Shown here: positions 37,152 to 45,506 of the stretch, piece by piece
Layout of the letters: every line of letters begins with the position of its first letter
Numbering within the stretch: the first letter of the stretch is position 1
Origin: Pseudomonas crudilactis
GTDB lineage: Bacteria; Pseudomonadota; Gammaproteobacteria; Pseudomonadales; Pseudomonadaceae
Assembly (NCBI RefSeq): GCF_013433315.1
Contig: NZ_WXVV01000009.1
Coordinates: 1 to 64,000 of the forward strand
Direction of reading: 5' to 3'
DNA length: 64,000 nt
Made by a program: the position numbers and the translations under genes
The notes under the pieces: generated by a model
The model's input: the letters and a program-made list of their open reading frames with translations, nothing else
Database searches by the model: none
Told to the model about the DNA's origin: nothing

Positions 37152-38311
37152 TGGTCGTCGCCTTCTGGCTCATGGCGCTGGCGTTGTTTGCCGTGGCCAC
37201 CCGCGTCGGCCGCCGCTTTGGCCTGATCCCGATTGTCAGCCAGTTGCTGCTGGCGAGCTTCGGTCTGCCGCTGCTGATGTACTTCTGGATCGAACCGGGC
37301 TGGCAGCTCAGCGGTGCCGAACTGATCGCGCCAGACTGGCTGAAAAACCTCTACAGCCTGAGCTTTGCCCTGCTGCTCGGGCACATTCTCAGTGACGTGA
37401 TCGATCTGAAACTCGATCGGCAGAGCGTGAAAATCGCCGTACCGAGTTTTGCCGTGCCGTTCACCTGTGGCCTTGCCGCCGCGTATTGGCTACTGCCGGC
37501 GCAACCGTGGCTCAACTCGCTGGCCATCGGTCTGGTGTTCGCGATTACCGCGATCCCGGTGCTGTACCTCTACCTGCGCCACATCGATTATCCGCCGGCC
37601 GCCACGCGCCGATTGGTGCAGACTGCGATCCTCATTGATCTGACCTGCTGGACATTGTTCGGCCTCGCTCAGGGCAGTCTGCATCTGAGCAGCCTGTTGC
37701 TGCCGCTGGGCCTCGCGTGTGTACCGCTGTTGCTGCATCTGTTGCGTGTGCGCCGACCGCTGACCTACAGCCTAGGGTTCTTTGCGCTGCTGGTAATGGC
37801 CGAGCATTACAAACTCAACGCGCTGATCTTCGGCATCGGCTACCTGCTGTGCATGGCCGTGCTGAAAGTACCGCTGGTGCTACCGTTGCCGGCGCGCTGG
37901 ATGAACCGTTTGCAGACCTGGTTGGCGATCCCGCTGATCCTCACCTTCGGCATTGTGCAGATCGACGTGCACAGCGCCCTTGCCAGCCTCGGCGCGCTGC
38001 AATGGGCGGCACTACTGCTGTTGCCGATTGCCAGTAAACTGCTCGGCAACTGGCTCGGCCTCGGCTGGGCCGGCGCCTCGTTCGAGGGCGCCAGCCGCTG
38101 GCGCGAAAGTGTGCTGCTGAACATTCGTGGCCTGAGCGAAATCGTCTTTCTCAATCTGCTCCTGCAACAACAGCTCATCACCCCGGCGCTGTACTTCGCG
38201 CTGATGCTGATGGGCCTGATCGCGACGCTGCTGCCGGCCCTGATCGGCCTGCATCGCGCGCCATTGAATCTGCAACATCCTTTGCCCCGGAGTTCACGTG
38301 CCAATCGTTGA
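37151..38311 (+). CDS. CPA2-type cation/proton antiporter-like membrane protein
   Basis: It encodes 386 residues with 10-12 hydrophobic segments and Kef/NhaA-like character: FALLLGHILSDVIDLKLD, AIGLVFAITAIPVLYLYLRHI and ESVLLNIRGLSEIVFLNLLLQQ, the last resembling the antiporter NxRGxxE-type block. No nucleotide-binding regulatory domain is present. The ATG at 37151 is chosen; a GTG one codon earlier is also possible. It lies between the exporter and the halogenase in full translational coupling, so it probably serves pigment export or proton balance. I do not recall it from the enterobacterial ape cluster. Confidence 0.8.
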   Translation: MVVAFWLMALALFAVATRVGRRFGLIPIVSQLLLASFGLPLLMYFWIEPGWQLSGAELIAPDWLKNLYSLSFALLLGHILSDVIDLKLDRQSVKIAVPSFAVPFTCGLAAAYWLLPAQPWLNSLAIGLVFAITAIPVLYLYLRHIDYPPAATRRLVQTAILIDLTCWTLFGLAQGSLHLSSLLLPLGLACVPLLLHLLRVRRPLTYSLGFFALLVMAEHYKLNALIFGIGYLLCMAVLKVPLVLPLPARWMNRLQTWLAIPLILTFGIVQIDVHSALASLGALQWAALLLLPIASKLLGNWLGLGWAGASFEGASRWRESVLLNIRGLSEIVFLNLLLQQQLITPALYFALMLMGLIATLLPALIGLHRAPLNLQHPLPRSSRANR

Positions 38312-39545
38312 AATGGAATCCCGTCAGGTCGTGATCATCGGCGCTGGCCCGTCCGGCGCCATCGCCGCTGCGCTGCTCAAGCGCAAGGGCCACGATGTGC
38401 TGGTGATCGAGCGCCAGCACTTCCCGCGCTTTTCCATCGGCGAAAGCCTGCTCAGTCATTGCCTGGATTTCGTCGAAGAGGCCGGCATGCTCGACGCCGT
38501 CAACGCCGCCGGCTTCCAGCGCAAGACCGGCGCCGCATTCGCCTGGGGCGAGCGTTACAGCGCCTTCGATTTCGCAGACACCTTTACCGGCGGCAAGCCG
38601 ACCACGTTCCAGGTGCAGCGTGCCGACTTCGACAAACTGCTGGCCGATCAAGCGGCGTTGCAAGGCGCGGAAATCCGCTACGGCGATGCCATCGTCAGCG
38701 TCGATTTCGAGCGGACGAAACCGCAGCTGGATGTGCGCCGCGAAGACGGCAGCAAGTACCGCGTCGAAGCGGATTTCGTCCTCGATGCCAGCGGCTACGG
38801 TCGCGTGTTATCGCGACTGCTGGACCTGGAAGCACCGTCGAATTTCCCGGTGCGTCAGGCGGTATTCACCCACGTCGAAGATCACATCGACAACCCGGCA
38901 TTCGACCGCGAAAAAATTCTCGTCACCACTCATCCAGAGCACCGCGATATCTGGTTCTGGACGATCCCGTTCAGCAACGGTCGCTGTTCGGTGGGCGTGG
39001 TCGCCGCTGAAGAACATTTCAAGGATCGCGACAGCGATCTGGATGCCTGCCTGCGCGGCTTCATCGCCGAAACCCCGAGCCTTGCCGGCGTGTTGAACAA
39101 CGCTGTATGGGACACGCCGGCGCGCACCCTCGGCGGCTACGCGGCCAATGTGAAAACCCTGCATGGGCCTGGTTTTGCCTTGCTCGGCAACGCGGCGGAA
39201 TTTCTTGACCCGGTGTTCTCCTCCGGCGTGACCATCGCCATGCGCTCGGCGAGCATGGCCGCTGCCGCGCTGCACCGTCAGTTGCAGGGTGAAACCGTCG
39301 ACTGGCAAAGCGAATTCGCCGAACCGCTCAAGCGCGGCGTCGACACCTTTCGCTGCTACGTCGAGGGCTGGTACGCCGGCACCTTTCAGGACGTGATTTT
39401 CTATGAAGACAGCCAGGCGGAAATTCGCCGGATGATCTGCTCGATCCTCGCAGGTTACGCCTGGGACGAACGCAACCCGTTCGTCAGCGAAGCGCGCCGT
39501 CGCTTGAAGATGATTTCCGAACTCTGTGCAAAGGACGCCACATGA
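38298..39545 (+). CDS. Flavin-dependent halogenase-like oxidoreductase
   Basis: The protein has 415 residues of the FAD-dependent halogenase family. It carries the FAD-binding GAGPSG (15-20), the WxWxIP signature as WFWTIP (219-224), and DPVFSSGV (304-311). Lys76 in FQRKTGAAFAWG is well placed for the lysine that handles hypohalous acid in known halogenases. If active it would chlorinate or brominate an aromatic ring carried on an ACP, as xanthomonadins are brominated. A plain flavin hydroxylase or dehydrogenase remains possible. No flavin reductase partner gene lies in the window. It overlaps the antiporter by 14 bp and the methyltransferase by 4 bp. Confidence 0.85.
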   Translation: MPIVEMESRQVVIIGAGPSGAIAAALLKRKGHDVLVIERQHFPRFSIGESLLSHCLDFVEEAGMLDAVNAAGFQRKTGAAFAWGERYSAFDFADTFTGGKPTTFQVQRADFDKLLADQAALQGAEIRYGDAIVSVDFERTKPQLDVRREDGSKYRVEADFVLDASGYGRVLSRLLDLEAPSNFPVRQAVFTHVEDHIDNPAFDREKILVTTHPEHRDIWFWTIPFSNGRCSVGVVAAEEHFKDRDSDLDACLRGFIAETPSLAGVLNNAVWDTPARTLGGYAANVKTLHGPGFALLGNAAEFLDPVFSSGVTIAMRSASMAAAALHRQLQGETVDWQSEFAEPLKRGVDTFRCYVEGWYAGTFQDVIFYEDSQAEIRRMICSILAGYAWDERNPFVSEARRRLKMISELCAKDAT

Positions 39546-40267
39546 ACTACTTGAGCGACAGCTACGTCGAGGAAACCCGTTTCGGTTTCTGGTTCCTGCG
39601 CAGCCACACCTGGCAGCACCATGTATTGCGCGTGGCGATCAATGACCTGCACGGACTGTTCAGTGACACTCTGCCGGAAAACCCGGTGCTGCTGGACGCC
39701 GGTTGCGGACAGGGCAAGTCGTTCGGCCATCTGCGCCAGACCTTTGCGCCACAGCGCTTGATCGGCGTCGATGCCGACCCGCACAGCCTTGAATTGAGCG
39801 GCGCAGAAGCGGCGCGTCTGGGCCTGCACGTGGAACTGATCGGCAGTGATTGCGCGACGCTCAATGTGGCGGACGCCAGTGTTGATCTGCTGTTCTGTCA
39901 CCAGACTTTTCATCATCTGGTCGAGCAGGAAAAGGCGCTGGCCGAGTTTTATCGGGTGTTGAAGCCGGGCGGCTATCTGCTGTTCGCCGAGTCCACCGAG
40001 GCTTACATTGATACGTGGGTGATCCGCTGGCTGTTCCGCCATCCGATGCATGTGCAGAAGAGTGCGGCGCAGTATCTGCAGATGATTCGCGGGCAGGGGT
40101 TTGAGTTTGGCGAGCAGAATGTTTCCTACCCGTATCTGTGGTGGAGCCGGTCAAAGGATTTTGGGTTGCTGGAGCGGTTTGGCTTACGCAAACCGAAACC
40201 GTTTGGCGAGCGCGAAGAGACGTTGGTCAACGTCGTCGCACGTAAACCGCTGGCAGAGGTTTCCTGA
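39542..40267 (+). CDS. SAM-dependent methyltransferase
   Basis: A class I methyltransferase of 241 residues. Motif I is LLDAGCGQGKSFG, the acidic loop is IGVDADPHSLEL and the post-I segments are CHQTFHHL and VLKPGGYLLFAES. It is a likely candidate for O- or C-methylation of the aryl head group, since several aryl polyenes carry ring methyls or methoxy groups. The ATG overlaps the halogenase stop, and its own stop overlaps the ATG of the following lipoprotein frame. Confidence 0.9.
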   Translation: MNYLSDSYVEETRFGFWFLRSHTWQHHVLRVAINDLHGLFSDTLPENPVLLDAGCGQGKSFGHLRQTFAPQRLIGVDADPHSLELSGAEAARLGLHVELIGSDCATLNVADASVDLLFCHQTFHHLVEQEKALAEFYRVLKPGGYLLFAESTEAYIDTWVIRWLFRHPMHVQKSAAQYLQMIRGQGFEFGEQNVSYPYLWWSRSKDFGLLERFGLRKPKPFGEREETLVNVVARKPLAEVS

Positions 40268-40863
40268 TGCTACCTATAACCTGTGGGAGCGAGCTTGCTC
40301 GCGAAAGCGGTGTATCAGTCACCAGAACTGTTGAATGTGAGACCGCATTCGCGAGCAAGCTCGCTCCCACAGTGACCTCGGCGCTACGACTGTTGTTGAT
40401 CGGCGTAATGGTGGTGTTAAGTGCCTGCGCGAGCCAGGCGCCGTTGCCGGCGGGCAATCCGACACTGCCGCTGCCGCTGCAATTGCACATCGAACGCAAT
40501 CAAGCCGAACAACGTCAGGACTGGCTGCTGGTGATCCAGCGCGAAGGTTCCGGCATCCGCTGGTCGATGATGGATCCGCTGGGCATCCCTCAGGCGCGTC
40601 AGCAACTGATCGACGGCCACTGGCAAGCCGATGGTCTGCTGCCACCGAACCCGGAAGCCCGGGAACTGTTCGCCGCACTGCTGTTCGCCCTGACTCCGTC
40701 CGGCGAGCTGCTGCGCAATTACCCCGCCGCGCAGCAACAGGGCCAGCAACGCTCCCTGCCGGCGCGCTGGGATATCCGTTATGCACAACCGTTGAGCTTC
40801 GAATTGAACCTGCCTCAAGGCCCGCACTATCGCGTTTCTCCGTTGGGTGAACCGACACCATGA
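40267..40863 (+). CDS. apeN: DUF3261-type lipoprotein (ApeN) with REPIN-encoded N-terminus
   Basis: The frame from ATG 40267 gives 198 residues and has AGAGG about 8 bases upstream. Its first 36 codons run through the REPIN at 40282-40372 and read as repeat, not protein. A proper lipoprotein signal then follows (LRLLLIGVMVVLSAC, lipobox Cys54) and a mature DUF3261-like domain (QRQDWLLVIQREGSGIRWSM, ELLRNYPAAQQQG). A GTG at 40372 would give a normal 163-residue precursor but has no Shine-Dalgarno. The REPIN therefore seems inserted just after the native start. Mature product: an outer-membrane lipoprotein, probably assisting pigment placement. Confidence 0.75.
   Translation: MLPITCGSELARESGVSVTRTVECETAFASKLAPTVTSALRLLLIGVMVVLSACASQAPLPAGNPTLPLPLQLHIERNQAEQRQDWLLVIQREGSGIRWSMMDPLGIPQARQQLIDGHWQADGLLPPNPEARELFAALLFALTPSGELLRNYPAAQQQGQQRSLPARWDIRYAQPLSFELNLPQGPHYRVSPLGEPTP
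40282..40372. repeat. REPIN inside the aryl polyene operon
   Basis: tgtgggagcgagcttgctcg and its inverse enclose about 45 bases, lying between the methyltransferase stop and the lipoprotein signal peptide. It is the only full REPIN within the otherwise overlapping operon. Confidence 0.93.
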
Positions 40864-42056
40864 CCGCTTACCTGAATGCCCTCGGCGTGATCTGCGCGCT
40901 GGGTCGCGACAAGTCCGAAGTCGCGCGCAACCTGTTTGCCGGCGATTGCTCGGGCATGTGCCACGAGTCCGGCTGGGTAGCGGAACGTGAAATGCCGGTA
41001 GCCGCCGTACAGGGTGAGCTGGCGCCGATTCCTGCACAGCTCGCCGATCAGCGCAGCCGCAACAATCAGCTGTTGCTGGAAGCGGCATTGCAGATTCGCA
41101 ATGAAATCGACCAGGCGATCCAGACTTACGGCCGCGAGCGCATCGGTGTCGTGCTCGGCACCAGCACTTCCGGCATCGACGAGGCCAGCCGTGGTCTGGC
41201 GCACTACATTCGCGAGCAGCAGTTCCCGGCGGAATACGATTATCGGCAACAGGAACTCGGCGCGCCGGCGAATTTTCTCGCCGACTGGCTGCAACTGAGC
41301 GGCCCGGCCTATGTGATTTCCACGGCGTGCACCTCCAGCGCCCGCGCCTTGATGAGCGCTCAGCGTCTGCTCGACCTGGGCTTGTGCGACGCGGTGCTGT
41401 GCGGCGGCGTCGACAGTTTGTGCAAACTGACCCTCAACGGTTTCTCGTCACTGGAAGCCATGTCCGACGAACGCTGCAATCCGTTTTCGGCCAACCGCAG
41501 TGGCATCAACATCGGCGAAGCGGCAGTGCTGTTCGTGATGAGCAAGCGACAAGGCAACGGGCCGGCCATTGCCCTGCTCGGCGCCGGCGCCAGTTCCGAC
41601 GCGCATCACATTTCCGCCCCTGAACCGACCGGGCGCGGCGCTCTGCAAGCGATGCAAAAAGCCTTGAGCCGCGCACATCTGCAAGCAGCGCAGATCAACT
41701 ACCTGAACCTGCACGGCACCGCCACCCAGCACAACGACGCCATGGAAAGTCTGGCGGTTGCCACGCTGTTCCCCGATGGGGTGGCTTGCTCGTCGACCAA
41801 ACCGATGACCGGCCACACCCTTGGCGCAGCCGGTGCTCTGGAAGCGGCGTTCTGCTGGCTGAGCCTGAGCGCCGACAACCCCGATCACGCCTTGCCGCCG
41901 CACGTCTGGGACGCTCAGGCCGATCCCGCGCTGCCACCGCTGAAGTGGGTGACCGCGAGCGAGCGTCTGACGTCCATTGCACCCCGCTACCTGATGAGCA
42001 ACTCGTTTGCCTTCGGCGGCAACAACGTCAGCCTGATTATCGGAGACGTCCCATGA
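40860..42056 (+). CDS. apeO: Aryl polyene beta-ketoacyl synthase (ApeO)
   Basis: A 398-residue ketosynthase with the full condensing triad: Cys157 (STACTSSA), His285 (LHGTAT) and His319 (TGHTLGAAG). In studied systems ApeO forms a heterodimer with the chain-length factor ApeC and elongates the conjugated polyene. It overlaps apeN and apeP by 4 bp each. Confidence 0.93.
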   Translation: MTAYLNALGVICALGRDKSEVARNLFAGDCSGMCHESGWVAEREMPVAAVQGELAPIPAQLADQRSRNNQLLLEAALQIRNEIDQAIQTYGRERIGVVLGTSTSGIDEASRGLAHYIREQQFPAEYDYRQQELGAPANFLADWLQLSGPAYVISTACTSSARALMSAQRLLDLGLCDAVLCGGVDSLCKLTLNGFSSLEAMSDERCNPFSANRSGINIGEAAVLFVMSKRQGNGPAIALLGAGASSDAHHISAPEPTGRGALQAMQKALSRAHLQAAQINYLNLHGTATQHNDAMESLAVATLFPDGVACSSTKPMTGHTLGAAGALEAAFCWLSLSADNPDHALPPHVWDAQADPALPPLKWVTASERLTSIAPRYLMSNSFAFGGNNVSLIIGDVP

Positions 42057-42517
42057 CTGATTGGCCGCTCGCCGAACTGCTGCCCCATGCGGGCGACATG
42101 ATTCTGATCGACAGCATCCTCAGCTTTGACGAGGAGCAGATTTTCACCCGCCTCACGGTCCAGCCTGATGGCCTGTTCAACCTGCCCGACGGCAGCCTGC
42201 CCGCTTGGGTCGGCATCGAACTGATGGCGCAGAGCGTCGCCGCATTTGCCGGTTGCCATGCGCGGCAGAAAGGCAATCCAGTGGAGCTGGGCTTTCTGCT
42301 CGGTACGCGCAAGTTCGAGTGCAACGTCGAAGCGTTTCCCGCCGGCAGCGAACTGACCATCCATGGTCTGCGCTCGCTGGAAGACGACAACGGCATGGGC
42401 GTCTTCGAATGTCATATCCACGGCGCCGGCATCCATGCCAGCGCGCGGCTGAACGTGTTCCGCCCACCCCAGCCATCCCAATATCTGCAACAGACACAGG
42501 AGTCGAACGATGACTGA
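42053..42517 (+). CDS. apeP: 3-hydroxyacyl-ACP dehydratase-like protein (ApeP)
   Basis: It encodes 154 residues of a hotdog fold: LLPHAGDMILIDSIL at the start, WVGIELMAQSVAAFAG in the central helix and GFLLGTRKFEC after it. It is the partner of the ApeI-type dehydratase, here fused to ApeH. His12 in LPHAGDM is a candidate catalytic residue. The ATG at 42053 overlaps the apeO stop, and the 3' end overlaps apeQ by 8 bp. Confidence 0.9.
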   Translation: MTDWPLAELLPHAGDMILIDSILSFDEEQIFTRLTVQPDGLFNLPDGSLPAWVGIELMAQSVAAFAGCHARQKGNPVELGFLLGTRKFECNVEAFPAGSELTIHGLRSLEDDNGMGVFECHIHGAGIHASARLNVFRPPQPSQYLQQTQESNDD

Positions 42518-43238
42518 ATCCGTACTGGTCACCGGCTCCAGCCGTGGCATCGGCCGCGCCATTGCCTTGCGTCTGGCGCAGGCCGGGCACGATATCGTCC
42601 TGCATTGCCGCAGCGGCATGGCCGAAGCACAAGCCGTTCAGGCTGAAGTCGAAGCGCTGGGGCGCAAGGCGCGGATCCTGCAATTCGACGTCGCCGACCG
42701 CGAAACCTGCAAAACCATTCTGGAAACCGACGTCGAAATCCATGGCGCCTATTACGGCGTAGTGTTGAACGCCGGCCTGACCCGTGACGGTGCCTTTCCG
42801 GCGCTGAGCGACGACGATTGGGACGTGGTGTTGCGCACCAACCTCGACGGCTTCTACAACGTGCTGCACCCGGTGATGATGCCGATGATCCGCCGCCGTG
42901 CCGCTGGTCGCATTGTCTGCATCACCTCGGTGTCGGGGCTGATCGGCAACCGTGGCCAGGTCAACTACAGCGCCTCCAAGGCCGGGGTGATCGGTGCGGC
43001 AAAGGCGTTGGCGATCGAGCTGGGCAAGCGCAAAATCACCGTTAACTGCGTCGCGCCGGGCCTGATCGACACGGCAATGCTCGACGAAAACGTGCCGGTG
43101 GAAGAATTGATGAAAATGATCCCCGCGCAACGCATGGGCACCCCGGAAGAGGTCGCCAGTGCGGTGAATTTCCTGATGTCGGCGGAAGCCTCGTACATCA
43201 CCCGCCAGGTCCTGGCGGTCAACGGAGGCTTGTGCTGA
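42510..43238 (+). CDS. apeQ: 3-ketoacyl-ACP reductase, FabG-like (ApeQ)
   Basis: An SDR reductase of 242 residues with the cofactor site TGSSRGIGRA and the catalytic set Ser140, Tyr153 and Lys157 (NYSASKAG). It reduces beta-keto groups after each condensation so that dehydration yields the conjugated chain. Its end carries a GGAGG site for the following ketosynthase gene. Confidence 0.95.
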   Translation: MTESVLVTGSSRGIGRAIALRLAQAGHDIVLHCRSGMAEAQAVQAEVEALGRKARILQFDVADRETCKTILETDVEIHGAYYGVVLNAGLTRDGAFPALSDDDWDVVLRTNLDGFYNVLHPVMMPMIRRRAAGRIVCITSVSGLIGNRGQVNYSASKAGVIGAAKALAIELGKRKITVNCVAPGLIDTAMLDENVPVEELMKMIPAQRMGTPEEVASAVNFLMSAEASYITRQVLAVNGGLC

Positions 43239-44464
43239 TGAAGCGCGTCGTCGTCACCGGCATGGCCGGCATCACTTCGCTGGGCAGCGACTGGGAGACC
43301 ATCGCCGGCAACTTTGCGGCCAACCGCAGCGGCATACGGCGGATGGACGAGTGGGATCGTTTCAGCGAACTCAACACGCGCCTGGCCGGGCCGATCGATG
43401 ACTTTGCAGTGCCTGCGCACTGGACGCGCAAGCAACTGCGCAGCATGGGCCGGGTATCGCGGCTGGCGGTTCGGGCGGCAGAAAACGCCCTGGCTGACGC
43501 CGGTTTACTCGGTGACGAGTCGATCAAGGACGGGCGCATGGGCGTCGCTTGCGGTTCGTCCACCGGTAGCACCGACGAGATCAAAGCGTTCGGCAACATG
43601 CTGCTCAACTCGGTGGCCGAAGGCCTCAACGCCAACTCCTACGTACGGATGATGCCGCACACCACTGCCGCCAACATCAGCATCTTTTTTGGCCTGACCG
43701 GTCGTTTGATCCCGACGTCCAGCGCCTGCACCAGCGGCAGTCAGGGCATCGGTTACGCCTACGAAGCAATCAAGTTCGGCCGCCTGCCGCTGATGCTCGC
43801 CGGCGGCGCCGAAGAGCTGTGCCCGACCGAGGCCATGGTCTTCGATGCGCTCTACGCCACCAGCCTGAAAAACGATGCGCCACAGACCAGTCCACGCCCG
43901 TACGACAAGGGCCGCGATGGTCTGGTGATCGGTGAAGGTGGCGGCATGCTGGTCCTCGAAGAGCTGGAGCATGCTCTGGCGCGCGGTGCGCACATCCACG
44001 CCGAGATCGTCGGTTTCGGCAGCAACGCCGACGGCCAGCACACCACGCGCCCGGAACAAGTGACCATGCGCCGTGCAATGGAACTGGCGCTGGAAGACGC
44101 CGGCCTGACGCCGGATGCCATCGGTTATGTAAATGGTCACGGCACGGCTACAGAACAGGGCGACATTGCCGAAACACTGGCAACCAGCAGTTTGTTCGGC
44201 GAGCGCATGCCGATCAGTTCGCAGAAGAGTTTCCTCGGCCACACCCTCGGCGCCTGCGGCGCGCTGGAGTCGTGGTTCAGCATCGAGATGATGAATCGCG
44301 ACCTGTACGCGCACACGTTCAACCTCGACGAGGTCGATCCGCACTGCGGCAAACTCGATTACCTGCGCGGTGAATTCCGCCAGATGCATCACGACTACGT
44401 GATGAACAACAATTTCGCTTTTGGTGGCGTCAACACCTCGTTGATTTTCCGCCGCTGGCACTGA
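43238..44464 (+). CDS. apeR: Second beta-ketoacyl synthase, FabF-like (ApeR)
   Basis: A 408-residue ketosynthase with Cys164 (SSACTSG), His301 (NGHGTAT) and His335 (LGHTLGACG). The ATG at 43238 overlaps the apeQ stop (TGATG) and has GGAGG 9 bases upstream. It is more FabF-like than ApeO and, in the published E. coli-type pathway, supports early elongation as a homodimer. Confidence 0.93.
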   Translation: MKRVVVTGMAGITSLGSDWETIAGNFAANRSGIRRMDEWDRFSELNTRLAGPIDDFAVPAHWTRKQLRSMGRVSRLAVRAAENALADAGLLGDESIKDGRMGVACGSSTGSTDEIKAFGNMLLNSVAEGLNANSYVRMMPHTTAANISIFFGLTGRLIPTSSACTSGSQGIGYAYEAIKFGRLPLMLAGGAEELCPTEAMVFDALYATSLKNDAPQTSPRPYDKGRDGLVIGEGGGMLVLEELEHALARGAHIHAEIVGFGSNADGQHTTRPEQVTMRRAMELALEDAGLTPDAIGYVNGHGTATEQGDIAETLATSSLFGERMPISSQKSFLGHTLGACGALESWFSIEMMNRDLYAHTFNLDEVDPHCGKLDYLRGEFRQMHHDYVMNNNFAFGGVNTSLIFRRWH

Positions 44465-44489
44465 CCGCAACACCTTTGGAGTGAAGGGA

Positions 44490-45293
44490 ATGACTCAGTT
44501 TCACCGCATCGCCGCTCTGTTGGCACTGGCTTTTGTGCTCGGCGGTTGCACCAGCAAACCGGTTTACAACGCCAAGGAAGAGTTCTCGCCGAACCTCGGC
44601 TTTACCCAGTCACAAATGAGCCGCGCCATCGTCACTGCGCTCAACGACCGTCAATGGGTCGTGCAATCGGTACGCCCGGGCATGATCAAAGCGGCGATCA
44701 CCGTGCGCGGTCGTCATCACGCCGAAGTCGACATCCCGTTCACCCCGACCTCGTTCGAAATCGACTACCGCAGCAGCTACGGCCTCGACGCCAAGGACGG
44801 CAAGATCCATGGCAACTACAACCGCTGGGTCAACCGCCTGCGCGACAACGTGCTCAAAGAGCTGTCGATCAACCCGGACATCGAAGCCGTCAACGACCTC
44901 GGCATCATCAAACAGGGCGCCGACGAGCCGACTTACCTGAGCTTCCGTGAAGGCGTCAAACGCGCCACAGACGCCGGCCTGCTCGACGGCAGCGTGAAGT
45001 TCTACCTGGCCGGCGAAACCCTGCCCAAGCAAGTGCGCAAACTCGACACCGTGAGCAGCAGCCGCAAAACCAACGGCTCGAACAAATCCGACGAAGACGC
45101 CTGCTTCTGGGCCCTGCAATCGGCGCTCGCGACTCTGCAGAACGCCGCAAAAAAAGCCGACGCCAACGCGGTAATCAACATCGCCAGCGTCGACCAGCGC
45201 GACCTGTACAAAGACACCGAGAAATTCCAGTGCCGTGCCGGGCTGGTGGTGTCGAGCGTGGCGTTGCGCGGAGATTTGGCGCACGTGGATTGA
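44490..45293 (+). CDS. Predicted lipoprotein at the end of the aryl polyene operon
   Basis: A 267-residue lipoprotein precursor: signal RIAALLALAFVLGGC with lipid-modified Cys20. The ATG at 44490 has GGAG 9 bases upstream. The first half is a separate domain (FTQSQMSRAIVTALNDRQW, AEVDIPFTPTSFEIDYRSS). The last about 120 residues (GLLDGSVKFYLAGE, TNGSNKSDEDACFWAL, ANAVINIAS, CRAGLVVSSVALRGDL) match the separate small protein at 46107-46544. Its function is unknown. It follows apeR by 25 bp and precedes the operon terminator, so it is probably co-transcribed. Confidence 0.85.
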   Translation: MTQFHRIAALLALAFVLGGCTSKPVYNAKEEFSPNLGFTQSQMSRAIVTALNDRQWVVQSVRPGMIKAAITVRGRHHAEVDIPFTPTSFEIDYRSSYGLDAKDGKIHGNYNRWVNRLRDNVLKELSINPDIEAVNDLGIIKQGADEPTYLSFREGVKRATDAGLLDGSVKFYLAGETLPKQVRKLDTVSSSRKTNGSNKSDEDACFWALQSALATLQNAAKKADANAVINIASVDQRDLYKDTEKFQCRAGLVVSSVALRGDLAHVD

Positions 45294-45311
45294 TGGGATT
45301 GTAGAAACGAC

Positions 45312-45335
45312 AAAGGGCGCCATTCGGCGCCCTTT
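45312..45335 (+). terminator. Terminator of the aryl polyene operon
   Basis: A perfect 10-bp stem (aaagggcgcc / ggcgcccttt) with a 4-base loop lies 18 bases after the last gene. The short T-run forms the end of the stem. The remaining sequence to 45506 has no clear gene. Confidence 0.8.
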
Positions 45336-45506
45336 CACAAACAGGTTGGCTTGTCATCGCCGATTACCTGTCTGGCTCTGCGATGGCTGGTCACCCAGGA
45401 TCCTCAGAGTCTCACAAGCCCCTTGCGGGAACGCTCGCAGTATTGCCCGAATCATCAATCCGGACAACGGCTGGCGTTTAGCCTCACTGCGCCACTTCTG
45501 TTGCCA

